A model generated the notes under the pieces. That model ran no database searches, was not told where the DNA came from, and saw only the letters and a program-made list of their open reading frames with translations. Both the position numbers and the translations under genes were made by a program. From JAFNGF01 sp964567045 (GTDB lineage Bacteria > Planctomycetota > Phycisphaerae > Sedimentisphaerales > Anaerobacaceae), in assembly GCA_964567045.1 (NCBI GenBank), contig CAZMLE010000061.1, forward strand, positions 1-22,169: a stretch of 22,169 nucleotides of DNA, in the 5' to 3' direction. This document shows positions 1 to 7,510 of the stretch, in pieces; the first letter of the stretch is position 1, and each line of letters starts with the position of its first letter.

Positions 1-2
1 TT

Positions 3-746
3 CAGACCGCACCGTACTGGGTCAAGCTGGTACGCAAAGGCAACGTCTTCACGGGGTATGTTTCGCCCGATGGTATTAACTGGACGATAAAAACTGCCAC
101 TGGTGACGAAGCCGATGCCATGAACCCGGTAACGATTACGATGGTTCCGAACATTTATATCGGCTTGGCGTTGTGCAGCCATCAGAACGATGTATTGTGC
201 ATGGCCCAATTCAGCAACGTTTCTATTCCGAGTGGCTCGGTTACGGGCGCCTGGACGGTCATCGACATCGCTTCGACCGTCACGGGTACTAATGATGACG
301 AACCATTGTATGTGGCGTTGGAGGACAATGCCGCCCACGTCAAGGTGGTCACGAACAATAATCCGCTTGCATCAGTAGACCCGAGCTGGCAGGAATGGAA
401 CATTAAGCTGAGCGACTTCAGCGCTGCCGGTGTGAACCTCAAGGCCATCAAGAAGATGTATATTGGCTTGGGCAACCGGACCACTCCCATCGCTGGCGGT
501 ACGGGCACGATATACGTCGACGACATCGGCGTGTATCCCAGCAGATGCGTTCCTTCGATAGGCAAGCCCGCTGCTGATTTGAGCGGCAACTGCATCGTTG
601 ACTATGCAGACCTTGATATTATGGCTGGCACATGGCTTGACACCGGTGCTGGACTGGCGGCTGATCTGCGCCAGGACAACGTGATTAACTTCAAGGACTT
701 TGCTGTATTGGCGGATGCTTGGCTTGAGGAGATTTTGTGGCCGTAA
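3..746 (+). CDS. Secreted lectin-like protein with C-terminal dockerin-like module (5' end missing)
   Basis: The frame is open from the left edge, so only the C-terminal part is present. The first visible residues (WVKLVRKGNVFTGYVSPDG, then NWT) resemble the beta-sandwich lectin-like (DUF1349/LamG-type) repeats of secreted carbohydrate-active proteins. A second beta-rich module (about residues 75-180 of the visible part) ends in GTIYVDDIGVYP, a pattern typical of carbohydrate-binding-type domains. The end carries two EF-hand-like loops, DLSGNCIVDYADL and DLRQDNVINFKDF, each followed by a W-L helix end, as in dockerin-like modules of Phycisphaerae. The internal ATG at 120 is not the real start because homology-like sequence continues upstream of it. 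The gene faces the GH39 remnant tail to tail. The enzyme activity, if any, lies outside the window. Confidence 0.75.
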   Translation, partial: QTAPYWVKLVRKGNVFTGYVSPDGINWTIKTATGDEADAMNPVTITMVPNIYIGLALCSHQNDVLCMAQFSNVSIPSGSVTGAWTVIDIASTVTGTNDDEPLYVALEDNAAHVKVVTNNNPLASVDPSWQEWNIKLSDFSAAGVNLKAIKKMYIGLGNRTTPIAGGTGTIYVDDIGVYPSRCVPSIGKPAADLSGNCIVDYADLDIMAGTWLDTGAGLAADLRQDNVINFKDFAVLADAWLEEILWP

Positions 747-778
747 TCGCACGGCAGAAACCGGCGGTGAAACCGCTG

Positions 779-792
779 GCTAAATATTTAGC
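779..792. repeat. Perfect 14-bp palindrome after the dockerin gene
   Basis: GCTAAATATTTAGC reads the same on both strands. It lies in the middle of a 3' region with other inverted pieces (ACCGGCGGTGAAACCGCTGG to its left, CCCGGTGTTTTACACGGGG to its right). It may be part of the terminator region or another dispersed palindrome. Confidence 0.5.
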
Positions 793-834
793 CCGGTGTT
801 TTACACGGGGTCATGTTTCATTTTACACCTTTTC

Positions 835-865
835 GGGGCCTATCCCGACCGTCGGGATAGGCCCC
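835..865. terminator. Perfect 15-bp inverted repeat between convergent genes, likely bidirectional terminator
   Basis: GGGGCCTATCCCGAC at 835-849 is followed by one base and its exact reverse complement at 851-865. It lies between the stop of the dockerin gene (746) and the stop of the GH39 remnant (902), the position for a shared terminator. There is no good T-run on either side, so it may instead be a dispersed palindrome; the TCCCGAC/GTCGGGA core recurs in related form near 18486-18500. Confidence 0.5.
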
Positions 866-1678
866 ATTTGGTATGTAGAGGTTGCCTTGAACTTACAGTA
901 ATCATGGCCGCCACTTGATCTCGATCAATGAGACCGCATACCTTGGCAGACTGAAGGTGGATTCCACTTTCCCGTCGCAAACGTCACAGTAGCGGATTGG
1001 TTCCAAAAGTTCCAGCTCACCCGCGGCTCGCAACCGGGCTAACATATCCGGCGTGGGGTTCTGTGGGCTGCTTAGTTCCAGCCAGCGGGTGTAGGCATTG
1101 CTGTGGGTGTCGTCGATGCGATAGTGGACTATGCGAGCCCGTGCTGCATTATTGTCGGGCACTTGGACAGTCAACCTTACCGAAGCAGGGGGGCTATCGA
1201 CCATGTCGTCATGGTAGTTCCAGAGAAGTATCTGCACGGTTTCCTCAGCGGCGACTGCCAAACCGTCAATGTCCGGTTGGTCTCGAACGCCCTGCTGGCA
1301 AATACGGTCTACGCCGAGCGCACCGCTGCTATTGACGGGGACGCGCCTGCCTTGAAGCATTCCCAACATCTTAAAGGCGTTCAATACCGGCTTATGGATT
1401 CCGTTGGTCGATAGCGTGCGAAACCCCTCGAAATAATGCTTTCCATCGAACATGAAAGCCCAGGTCAGTACCCCTTGTAGATTCACATCTTTGCGATCAG
1501 CCAGATCAAGAGTATGCTTCATTAGAGCAACTTCGTAGGCTGCGTATGCGCTGCCGTTACGGTAGCCATTCGCCGGATTTACGCCGGAAGACAACGCCGC
1601 GGCCCCTTCTGGGTCGCACTCGCCGATGATGACAGGAATGTTGTGGAATTCTGGAAACTCCGCGATGATGCCAAATTT

Positions 1679-1702
1679 ACCCGCCAGACGTATGGCGGGC
1701 AA
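1679..1702 (-). repeat. 24-bp in-frame palindrome (TTGCCCGCC family) inside the GH39 gene
   Basis: On the coding strand TTGCCCGCC and GGCGGGT flank a short loop. It adds eight residues, LPAIRLAG, between NRD and KFGIIAEFP, where related glycosidases are expected to run straight through. The same arms occur at 3859-3885 and 20585-20602, and related arms near 11147-11167. Confidence 0.65.
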
Positions 1703-1741
1703 GTCTCGGTTAGTCCGCAGATTTTGCCCTAAATCCATCTG

Positions 1742-1843
1742 GGGCCTGCCCCGAGCCCTTCGGCTGCCCCTTCGATTAAACTCAGGGCTTCGCCTCCGCT
1801 CAGAGCCTGCCCTGAGCGAAGCGAAGGGGTAAACTCCGTCGAG
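1742..1843 (-). repeat. 102-bp in-frame composite repeat (CTTCGGCTGCGCTCAGG family) inside the GH39 gene
   Basis: It encodes 34 Arg/Ser/Gly-rich residues between GHP and QMDLGQ; GH39-like proteins are expected to read GHPQM directly here. It contains the modules ACGGAGTTTACCCCTTCG, GCTCAGGGCAGG and GGGGCAGCCGAAGGGCTC, which recur at 8105-8212, 11598-11640 and 18929-18953. The length is 34 codons exactly and there is no stop. Confidence 0.6.
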
Positions 1844-2035
1844 GGGATGCCCGGCGATATATCTTGTCCTGCCTTTGGAATGGAATCCAATATAGTCCAG
1901 GCGTACACCCTGCCGCCCGGTAACATAGTTCTTTTCTTGCAGACAGTGTTCAAGAAACCGGCGAAGGAATGGTGGAGCTCCAGCCGTATGTGGCCCACCA
2001 AGAGGGGCCGCAGGAAGTGCTTCGTGCAGTGCGTG

Positions 2036-2090
2036 CTGTGGCATGGCCAGCCTGGCCATGTCGTCCACGGGCTGGAAGCCCGTGCCACAG
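2036..2090 (-). repeat. 55-bp element with CTGTGGCA/TGCCACAG ends, frameshifting the GH39 gene
   Basis: The ends form an 8-bp inverted repeat. Inside are two hairpins: CATGGCCAG/CTGGCCATG and CACGGGCT/AGCCCGTG. It falls directly after GTFEEYCK; the reading frame before it and after it differ by exactly the 55 mod 3 remainder. A related copy with a nested insert is at 18917-18990. Confidence 0.75.
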
Positions 2091-2412
2091 CTTACAATAT
2101 TCTTCGAAGGTTCCCTGCCAGTATCTGATATTGGGTTCATTCCACAATTCCCATAACCACGACTTCTCCGCCCCGGCATATCTTTGGGCGCTATGCCGCG
2201 CCCACTGTCGTATAAACTCAGCCCATTTATTATAGTCCTTGGGAGGATAATAGACCCCATATCCTTCCATCTTGAAAGGATCGCTACTTTTGTAAGGCTC
2301 CGGCTTGACGGAAAGGTCCTTTGGCATAAAACCAATCTCTACTAAGGGCCGGCAGCCGGAACCGATAATAGCGTCCATAATTTCATCCATGATCTTCCAA
2401 TCCGCTTCGACC

Positions 2413-2553
2413 AACGGAGGACGGAGGACGGAGGACGCATAACGGATGACGGATAACGGATGACGGATGACGGATACGAGACAAGGTTTTTTCCGTCTTC
2501 TGTCTTCTGTCTTCCGTCTTCTGGGCCCTCTTCTGTCATCTGTCCTCTGGTCA
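2413..2553 (-). repeat. Heptamer-array hairpin (about 140 bp) inside the GH39 gene
   Basis: On the coding strand one arm is built of units such as AGAAGAC, AGAGGAC and GGAAGAC, the other of ATCCGTC, ATCCGTT and CTCCGTC, all spaced by 7 nt, with a short A-rich middle. The arms are roughly complementary. The 37 bp at 2441-2477 are identical to 7238-7274. The reading frame of the host gene changes across it, and native residues between STMT and VEADW may have been lost. Confidence 0.75.
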
Positions 2554-2591
2554 TTGTGGATAGCCGCAGATACACGCGCTCGGGATTTATC

Positions 2592-2681
2592 CGCCAGACC
2601 GTCCAATTTTTGACAGGATGAACAAGATTAACAGGTAAATCCTGTAAATCCCGTCCAAAAAAATACGATGGCGGATTTATC
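2592..2681 (-). repeat. 90-bp in-frame element flanked by 9-bp direct repeats inside the GH39 gene
   Basis: GGATTTATC occurs at 2583-2591 and again at 2673-2681, exactly 90 bp apart. Between them is an imperfect inverted repeat (GACAGGATGAACAAGATT against AATCCTGTAAATCCCGTC). The unit adds 30 codons without a stop and duplicates the host residues INP on both sides, so removing it gives LAQINPERVYLR. The same family occurs in the hydrolase gene at 16356-16421. Confidence 0.8.
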
Positions 2682-3012
2682 TGTGCCAGTGTGGACATTA
2701 ACTCCTTCGCGCGAGGCGTTGAAGTGTAGTTACATTCGTCATAGCCAAAATACTGCCAGACGTGTCGCAGTGGTTTGCCAGGCTTGGTTGCGTCGACGAT
2801 CACCTCAACAGGGCTGCCCCCTTGCGGCTCAGCCGCTTTGGTCTGCTCCGTATCTTTCCGTGCCAATGCCTCCGGCACTGCTTGGTTATGCGTTGCGCCG
2901 GCTGAGAACTGGCACAGAATCAAGCAGGCCAATATCACAAAATATTTGCTTCTGGTTGTCATTTCAATGTCTATCAAGGACTCTATGGCTTTGGGGCCGA
3001 GGTTTGCCTGCT

Positions 3013-3087
3013 CCCCGCTCTTGCGGGGACAAGTTTACACCTGCGAAAGCAGGTGCAGGCACGAGTTTACCCCCGCGAAAGCGGGGG
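3013..3087. repeat. Cluster of three GC-rich hairpins between the PPC and GH39 genes
   Basis: Three palindromes follow one another: CCCCGC/GCGGGG at 3013-3028, CACCTGC/GCAGGTG at 3038-3055 and CCCCCGC/GCGGGGG at 3070-3087. They are joined by ACAAGTTTA and CGAGTTTA, versions of the ACAAGCTTG joint seen at 6037-6087 and 8454-8492. The last hairpin overlaps the end of the PPC gene and supplies its stop codon. Confidence 0.7.
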
Positions 3088-5142
3088 CAAGGGCTCCTTC
3101 GGCAGGGCCCGATCCGGGCGGGGCCTGGGCTTGGCGCGTGGGATTACCGCCACCTTTAGGTCTTTTGCGGGAACCAGATGCCGGTAGAAAAAAGCCTGCA
3201 TCATGTCGTCTGCCGGCACGGCCGGCCGCACGACCTCCCGTCCCTGGATAATCGCGCGGCCCTCCAGGTGTAGGCTGACGGGTTCCTTGGTGGGCGTCGG
3301 CGGCACCTTCAGCGTAACCTTAGCCTGGTCCTGGCCGGCGGGCACCTTGCCGCCGCTCAACGTGAATCCACTCGGGGCGTCCTTCAATGTTAGGGCGATC
3401 TCATCGGAGAATCCGTCTTTTCGCAGGGCATACACGGTGAGGGAGACGGCGGCCCCGGCGCGGACGTTGACGCTGGACGGCACGACCCGCAGCTCGAAAT
3501 CGGGTTGCGGCGGACTGATGCGTAAGCGGTAGCCGTAGGCCGGGCCGCCCTTGTGTTGCGCATCGCCAAGGGCAAGATAATACGTCCCGTTGGCGGGCAG
3601 GGTGATGCTCAGTAGGGAATCCGCGCGGTGTGTGGTCAGCCCCGCGCCCTTATCCTCGTGATCGTCGTTGAACGCCAGTTGCCGGCCGGTTGCGTCGGTC
3701 AGTTTGAGCGTGGAATCTACCGGAGAGTCCAGCCGACGTGCATAGACTTCCGCAACGATCTGGTCGCCGGCGCGACCTTCGAAGCGGAACGTGTCCACAT
3801 CACCCGGCTGATCAATGCGTCCGTTCACGATCAGCGGAGGCGTGACGGGCTGAGCCTCGCCCGCCACACGTCTGGCGGGCAAGCCTTGTTGGTTGTTCGA
3901 TTCCTGCTCCAGACATTCCGGCAGCGTGTCCAGCGCGAAGGGCACGGAACATTTCAAATTCGAAATTCCCGGCCGAGGGCCTGGGTCCAGCGTCAGTTCA
4001 GCCGCCGGGAGATTCCAGCCCTTCATCTGGACAGTTGTCGCAGCGCCGGCTGTACCGCCCAGCGGGAAGATGCTCGTAACAAATGGCAGCTCGCCCACAG
4101 CGATGCGGTAGACGAAATCTTCGCGTCCGCGGTAGATGGCGTCCCTGATCTCGATCGCGTATTCCCCGTCCTGGGGAATCTCGTAAAAAAGGACCGGATC
4201 GGGATGGAAACGGTAGTCATCGGCGTATGCGAGTTCTTTCCCGCTCGCGTCGTAAAGCGCCAGCGTGGCCTGGAACCAGCCGGGAACGGCGTCTGCCAGA
4301 TAGGGGATCAACTCCCGGGCGCTGGCGGCAACGACCAATTGCTCACCCTTGCGGGCCTCGAACCGAAACCGGTCCACATCGCCGGGCAAGATCTGCCCGT
4401 TCACGATGGCCGGCAGCGTTATGCTCATCCCAGCCTCTGGCTGCGCAGGGGCGGGGCCTGCCCCCGCGAGGGACCGCGCCGGGCGGGAACCCAAACCGGG
4501 GGTCGTGCTGCTTTTCGGCTCTTTCTCGCTGAATTCTACCAGTTGGCCGACGCAGAAAACGAGCGGATTCGATAACCCGGATGGCGTTCCCAGCCGCAGC
4601 TCGCGTTCGCCGGGCTCTGTGTCGGGCGCCATTGTGACCTCGATAGTGACGGTCTCGGCGATCGCAGGATTGGCCTGCCTATTTGGGGGATTGGCGAGTT
4701 TCTTCTTGATTTCGGCAACCATTTGCTCGTCCTCGGCTGTCCACTGCGGGTTCGTGGCATCCGCCGTAAGGCGTCCTGCGGACTGCGCCACGTCCTGTTC
4801 GCCGGGTTTATTGCTATTTGTGGTAGCGGCCAACCTCTTTTGCTGCAGCTCCTTCAGCTTCTCTCTCAGCAGGGTAAACTCTCGCTGCGTCAGCGGTTTG
4901 GTGTGCTCGACCACTACAGCTTCAACGCCGTTGCCGGAGATATACACATTGGTGACGCCGTCCAGATACTGTCCACCGATCGTCACCTGGAACGTAGCGC
5001 CCTGCTGACCGCCGGCGGGATAGACATAACCGGTCCGCGGGTTTCTCTGCGCCCTGGCCGCGGGCATGGCCGCCAGGGCTGCGGGCGCAACCGCCAGCGC
5101 CATCGCCACAGATAAAGTTGTCTGCCATCGGAATCGTTTCAT
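3067..5142 (-). CDS. Secreted protein with two PPC (pre-peptidase C-terminal) domains
   Basis: This is an exported protein of 691 residues. The start is the ATG ending at 5142, which has GGAGG six bases upstream; the earlier GTG at 5154 has none. A signal peptide (MKRFRWQTTLSVAMALAVAP and following Ala-rich stretch) is followed by an IPT/TIG-like fold (RTGYVYPAGGQQGATFQVTI). The first PPC domain starts at IVNGQILPGDVDRFRFEARK and the second at LIVNGRIDQPGDVDTFRFEG; the C-terminal part is Ig-like. Such proteins are encoded beside DUF1501 and DUF1549/DUF1553 genes in planctomycetes; the function is unknown, presumably envelope or surface binding. The DUF1501 stop is 15 bp upstream, so they are co-transcribed. 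Repeats add a nine-residue insert (3859-3885) and a Gly/Ala/Pro-rich insert near 4440-4500. The last residues (PLPPLSRG) and the TAA come from a hairpin repeat, so the native C-terminus has been replaced or trimmed. Confidence 0.85.
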   Translation of the reverse strand: MKRFRWQTTLSVAMALAVAPAALAAMPAARAQRNPRTGYVYPAGGQQGATFQVTIGGQYLDGVTNVYISGNGVEAVVVEHTKPLTQREFTLLREKLKELQQKRLAATTNSNKPGEQDVAQSAGRLTADATNPQWTAEDEQMVAEIKKKLANPPNRQANPAIAETVTIEVTMAPDTEPGERELRLGTPSGLSNPLVFCVGQLVEFSEKEPKSSTTPGLGSRPARSLAGAGPAPAQPEAGMSITLPAIVNGQILPGDVDRFRFEARKGEQLVVAASARELIPYLADAVPGWFQATLALYDASGKELAYADDYRFHPDPVLFYEIPQDGEYAIEIRDAIYRGREDFVYRIAVGELPFVTSIFPLGGTAGAATTVQMKGWNLPAAELTLDPGPRPGISNLKCSVPFALDTLPECLEQESNNQQGLPARRVAGEAQPVTPPLIVNGRIDQPGDVDTFRFEGRAGDQIVAEVYARRLDSPVDSTLKLTDATGRQLAFNDDHEDKGAGLTTHRADSLLSITLPANGTYYLALGDAQHKGGPAYGYRLRISPPQPDFELRVVPSSVNVRAGAAVSLTVYALRKDGFSDEIALTLKDAPSGFTLSGGKVPAGQDQAKVTLKVPPTPTKEPVSLHLEGRAIIQGREVVRPAVPADDMMQAFFYRHLVPAKDLKVAVIPRAKPRPRPDRALPKEPLPPLSRG
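3859..3885 (-). repeat. 27-bp in-frame palindrome (TTGCCCGCC family) in the PPC gene
   Basis: It adds GLPARRVAG between ESNNQQ and EAQPVTPPLIVNG at the start of the second PPC domain. The arms GCCCGCC and GGCGGGC are those of the elements at 1679-1702 and 20585-20602. Nine codons, no stop. Confidence 0.6.
4440..4500 (-). repeat. Composite GC-rich repeat in the PPC gene
   Basis: The coding strand contains GGGTTCCCGCCCGGCGCGG-TCCCTC, the same module as the insert at 7131-7155 and part of 8105-8212, followed by GGGGCAGGCCCCGCCCC. It encodes a Gly/Ala/Pro/Arg stretch between KSSTTP and PEAGMSITLP, just before the first PPC domain. The borders are approximate; the frame is kept. Confidence 0.5.
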
Positions 5143-5157
5143 GGAAGCCTCCACCCC

Positions 5158-6522
5158 TTACATTATTTCTTTCAAACGTCCGCCCATTTTCACGCCATCC
5201 GCGGCGGAGGGCGTCACGCGGACCGCCAGACCCTGGGGATGCGGCAGCGTCCCATCCGGATCGATGCCGAGCAGTTCGTACATGCTGGCGATGAGGTCAC
5301 ACGGATACACGGGCCGATCCTTCACATCCTCACCTTTGGCGTCGGAGGCCCCGACCACGCAGCCTCCTTTGAACCCGCCGCCCGCGACCACGGCGGAAAA
5401 GACCTTGCCATAATGGTTGCGTCCGCCGTTCCATGGGGCTTCCCACTGGAGCTTCGGGGTTCTGCCGAATTCGCCGCTCCACCAGACGATGGTGCTTTCC
5501 AGCAGGCCGCGGTCCGACAAGTCCTGCAGCAGGGTCGCCATGCCTTTATCCATTTCCGGCAGTTTTCGGCGCATGGCCTGGAAATGCTCCTTATGTGTAT
5601 CCCAGCCCTTGTAGTTGATCGTGACATAAGGGACGCCGCGTTCGACCAGCCGGCGCGCCGCCAGGCAGGATTGGCCGAAGGTATTGAGGCCGTACTGCTC
5701 TCTCAGCTCCTTCTTCTCGTCCGAAAGATCAAACACTTTGCCCGCATCGCCCAAAATCAGGTCATACGCCTGTTTCTCACACTGATCCAATGCCACTAAT
5801 TGGGGATCGTTTTTCATGGCTTGCCCCAGCGTATTCAGCTTATGGAGAAACTCACGGCGGCTTTTCTGCCGCTGGTCGGTGATGCCCTGGGCGACGACTC
5901 CCTCCACGACGAAAGGGGTTCTCGCCGGGTCACCGCCCGTAGCGAACGGCTTACAGCGGGATCCCAAGAATCCCGCTTCGGAAAAACGCCCCTGCAGATC
6001 GGTCAGTACAATGTAGGGCGGAATCAGTCCGCTGTATCCGGCCCCTGCCTCCGCAGGGGCAAGCTTGTCCCCGCCCAAGCGGGGATAACCTTTGAACAGC
6101 GAGACAACCGCACCGACGCACGGATAGACCTGCCCGTCGCCGGCCATCCGCCCGGTCTGAACCATGTAGGACGCCGTCTCGTGGGAGTTCACCCCGTGTG
6201 TCATACTGCGGATGATGGAATACTTGTCGGCGTGCTTGGCCAGCAGGGGCAGCAGTTCGCCGATCACAATCCCATCCACGTTGGTGGGGATGGGCTTATT
6301 CAGCGGACCGCAGTAGTCGTTGCCCGCCTCCGGCTTGGGATCGAAGGTATCCAGGTGCGCCGGGCCGCCCCACATCCAGATTTGGATGACCGCCCTGGCC
6401 TTGGCTGGTGTCGTCGCGGCCAGCGCAGGAAGCCCCAAACGGTCGGCCAGCAGCAACCCCGCCACGCCAAACAGGCTGAGGCGTAACGCCTCACGTCTGG
6501 AGAGATTGTCTTTGGTGCTCAT
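5158..6522 (-). CDS. DUF1501 family secreted protein
   Basis: The 454-residue protein is a member of the DUF1501 family (alkaline-phosphatase-like fold), abundant in planctomycetes, with unknown substrate. The N-terminus SRREALRLSLFGVAGLLLA is a twin-arginine-type export signal. Family landmarks are IWMWGGPAHLDTFDPKP, IIRSMTHGVNSHETASY, RGVPYVTINYKGWDTH, IVWWSGEFGRTP and NHYGKVFSAVVAGGGFKGG. Length and order agree with a complete copy. The start ATG ending at 6522 has GGTGA a few bases upstream. The DUF1549/DUF1553 gene ends 11 bp upstream and the PPC gene begins 15 bp downstream, which indicates one transcript. A 51-bp repeat inserts 17 residues (PRLGGDKLAPAEAGAGY) between FKGY and SGLIPP without breaking the frame. 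Confidence 0.9.
   Translation of the reverse strand: MSTKDNLSRREALRLSLFGVAGLLLADRLGLPALAATTPAKARAVIQIWMWGGPAHLDTFDPKPEAGNDYCGPLNKPIPTNVDGIVIGELLPLLAKHADKYSIIRSMTHGVNSHETASYMVQTGRMAGDGQVYPCVGAVVSLFKGYPRLGGDKLAPAEAGAGYSGLIPPYIVLTDLQGRFSEAGFLGSRCKPFATGGDPARTPFVVEGVVAQGITDQRQKSRREFLHKLNTLGQAMKNDPQLVALDQCEKQAYDLILGDAGKVFDLSDEKKELREQYGLNTFGQSCLAARRLVERGVPYVTINYKGWDTHKEHFQAMRRKLPEMDKGMATLLQDLSDRGLLESTIVWWSGEFGRTPKLQWEAPWNGGRNHYGKVFSAVVAGGGFKGGCVVGASDAKGEDVKDRPVYPCDLIASMYELLGIDPDGTLPHPQGLAVRVTPSAADGVKMGGRLKEIM
6037..6087 (-). repeat. 51-bp double-hairpin element, in frame in the DUF1501 gene
   Basis: The coding strand reads CCCCGCTTGGGCGGGG, then the joint ACAAGCTTG, then CCCCTGCGGAGGCAGGGG. The insert is 17 codons exactly, between two Tyr codons (GGTTAT on one side, GGATAC on the other), which may be a diverged target duplication. 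The same double hairpin with the same joint is at 8454-8492, and a relative is at 3013-3087. Confidence 0.7.
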
Positions 6523-7130
6523 ACTTTCACCTTTCAGTGCCGGTAAAGAAACTCCGCACTGTTTATTAATGCCCAGGCGAGGTCCACCGCAGCCTCGCGC
6601 CCTTTCGCGCCGCCGGACTGAGTGTACGCCGCCACGATCTTCAATTCTTCATCGGTCGGGAAACGCGAAAGAATTGCCAGATACAGCCCGCTTGCGACCT
6701 CTCGCGGATTCCTGCTGGATTGCATCAGGGATCGAAGCTGAGAGCTCTGCTCAATCTTGCGCTGAATATGGCTGGAGTTCAATAGGTGCAGCCGTTGGGC
6801 GGCAGAGGTACGGTTGTTGCGCTCCGATTCCAGACCGGTGTCGCGCGGCGGACGCCCGAACAATTCGAGGAAGGAGCTGGTGATGCTGCCGTCCGCCAGT
6901 GCAATCGAGCGCTGCTCTTCCGGAATGAAGGTAAATGGCTCCGGAATGGCGCTGGAATACTTCTCCGTCGTGCCGGTAATCTCGTTCAGGGCGTCAATCA
7001 GCACCTCCGCCTCCAGCCGGCGGAGTGGATAGTACGCGAAATGGGCCGGGCCTTCGGGATGGTCGGTCCTCGGGATGCTGGAAAGCTGGTAGGTCTGTGA
7101 GTTCAGAATCAACCGGTAGAGCTGCTTCAA

Positions 7131-7155
7131 GGGACCCCGCCGGGCGGGAACCCGC
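7131..7155 (-). repeat. 25-bp palindrome frameshifting the DUF1553 region
   Basis: The element (GGGACCCCGCCGGGCGGGAA and four to five more bases) has arms GGGACCCCGCC and GGCGGGAACCC. It sits between the codons for ARYD and LKQLYRL. 25 mod 3 equals the frame difference between the ORFs on its two sides. Related copies are at 4440-4500 and 8186-8211. Confidence 0.75.
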
Positions 7156-7233
7156 GTCGTAGCGGGCCGCGATCAGCTCCTGCTCCAGGAAGACTAACAG
7201 TTCGGGATTGCTCGGCGGGTTGTCTGGCCGGAT

Positions 7234-7327
7234 GGAAAACGGATGACGGATAACGGATGACGGATGACGGATACCTGACCGGGTTCTTTTCCGTCCTCTG
7301 TCCTCTGTCCTCTGTCCTCTGTTCTCC
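7234..7327 (-). repeat. Heptamer-array hairpin (about 94 bp) in the DUF1553 region
   Basis: The coding strand holds about five units of GGACAGA/GGACGGA, a short middle (AAAAGAACCCGGTCAGGT), then about five units of ATCCGTC/ATCCGTT. The bases 7238-7274 are identical to 2441-2477 in the GH39 gene. The borders are approximate. Confidence 0.75.
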
Positions 7328-7450
7328 GGTGAACCAGCGATTTTTCGGACAAGTAAGCCAGTCGGCAAAAACCTCGCGAGGGTCTTTGCCCGGGGATAGC
7401 TGTGCCGGCGTTCCATCCGGAAAGACCGCCGCGAGCGCCGCGCCGGCAGT

Positions 7451-7510
7451 GGCCCCTTCGGCAGGGTCAGGGCAGGCTGGGGTTGCCCCCTCGACTCCGC
7501 TCGGGGCAGG
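7451..7510 (-). repeat. 60-bp in-frame composite repeat in the DUF1549/DUF1553 gene
   Basis: It adds 20 residues (PAPSGVEGATPACPDPAEGA) between VWFDPNK and TAGAALAAVFPDG. The DNA contains CCCCGAGCGGAGTCGAGGGG and CCTGCCGAAGGGGCC, related to the CTTCGGCTGCGCTCAGG family. No stop. Confidence 0.55.

Larger units (their letters stand above)
902..2962 (-). pseudogene. GH39-type glycoside hydrolase (beta-xylosidase-like), broken by repeat insertions
   Basis: The product would be a secreted glycosidase of family GH39 or a close relative. A signal peptide starts at the ATG ending at 2962 (MTTRSKYFVILACLILCQF); the upstream TTG at 2977 is less likely. The family pattern then runs in pieces: HVWQYFGYDECNYTSTPRAKELMSTLAQINP, VEIGFMPKDL, the acid/base motif ELWNEPN (Glu codon 2136-2138), DYIGFHSKG, and the nucleophile motif IPVIIGE (Glu codon 1619-1621). 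The pieces lie in two frames: first and last in one, middle in another. Five short repeats sit inside: 90 bp in frame, about 140 bp with a frame change, 55 bp with a frame change, 102 bp in frame and 24 bp in frame. Removing exactly 55 bp at 2036-2090 restores the frame. The C-terminal beta-domain (ending EIKWRP) is intact. It lies downstream of the PPC gene on the same strand. Confidence 0.75.

Noticed and set aside
120..746. Complete gene starting at ATG 120
   Set aside because: Family-like sequence continues in frame upstream to the window edge, so the ATG is internal.
560..746. True cellulosome dockerin
   Set aside because: The loops are dockerin-like, but no cohesin or scaffoldin is seen; in this group such C-termini are common without a cellulosome.
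2036..2090. Programmed frameshifting or self-splicing element
   Set aside because: No slippery site, no intron or intein core; only hairpins. Kept only as a question for RNA data.
3628..4575. Long plus-strand open frame opposite the PPC gene
   Set aside because: It lies antisense to a well-supported PPC-domain gene, has no ribosome site and no family-like sequence; a by-product of GC-rich codon use.
5158..5230. VRVTPSAADGV near the DUF1501 C-terminus as a repeat insert
   Set aside because: It resembles TEFTLSAAEGL of the CTTCGGCTG family at the protein level, but the DNA lacks the palindrome and the sequence fits the normal family C-terminus.
5800..6486. Plus-strand open frame opposite the DUF1501 gene
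   Set aside because: It is antisense to DUF1501 and shows no family pattern.
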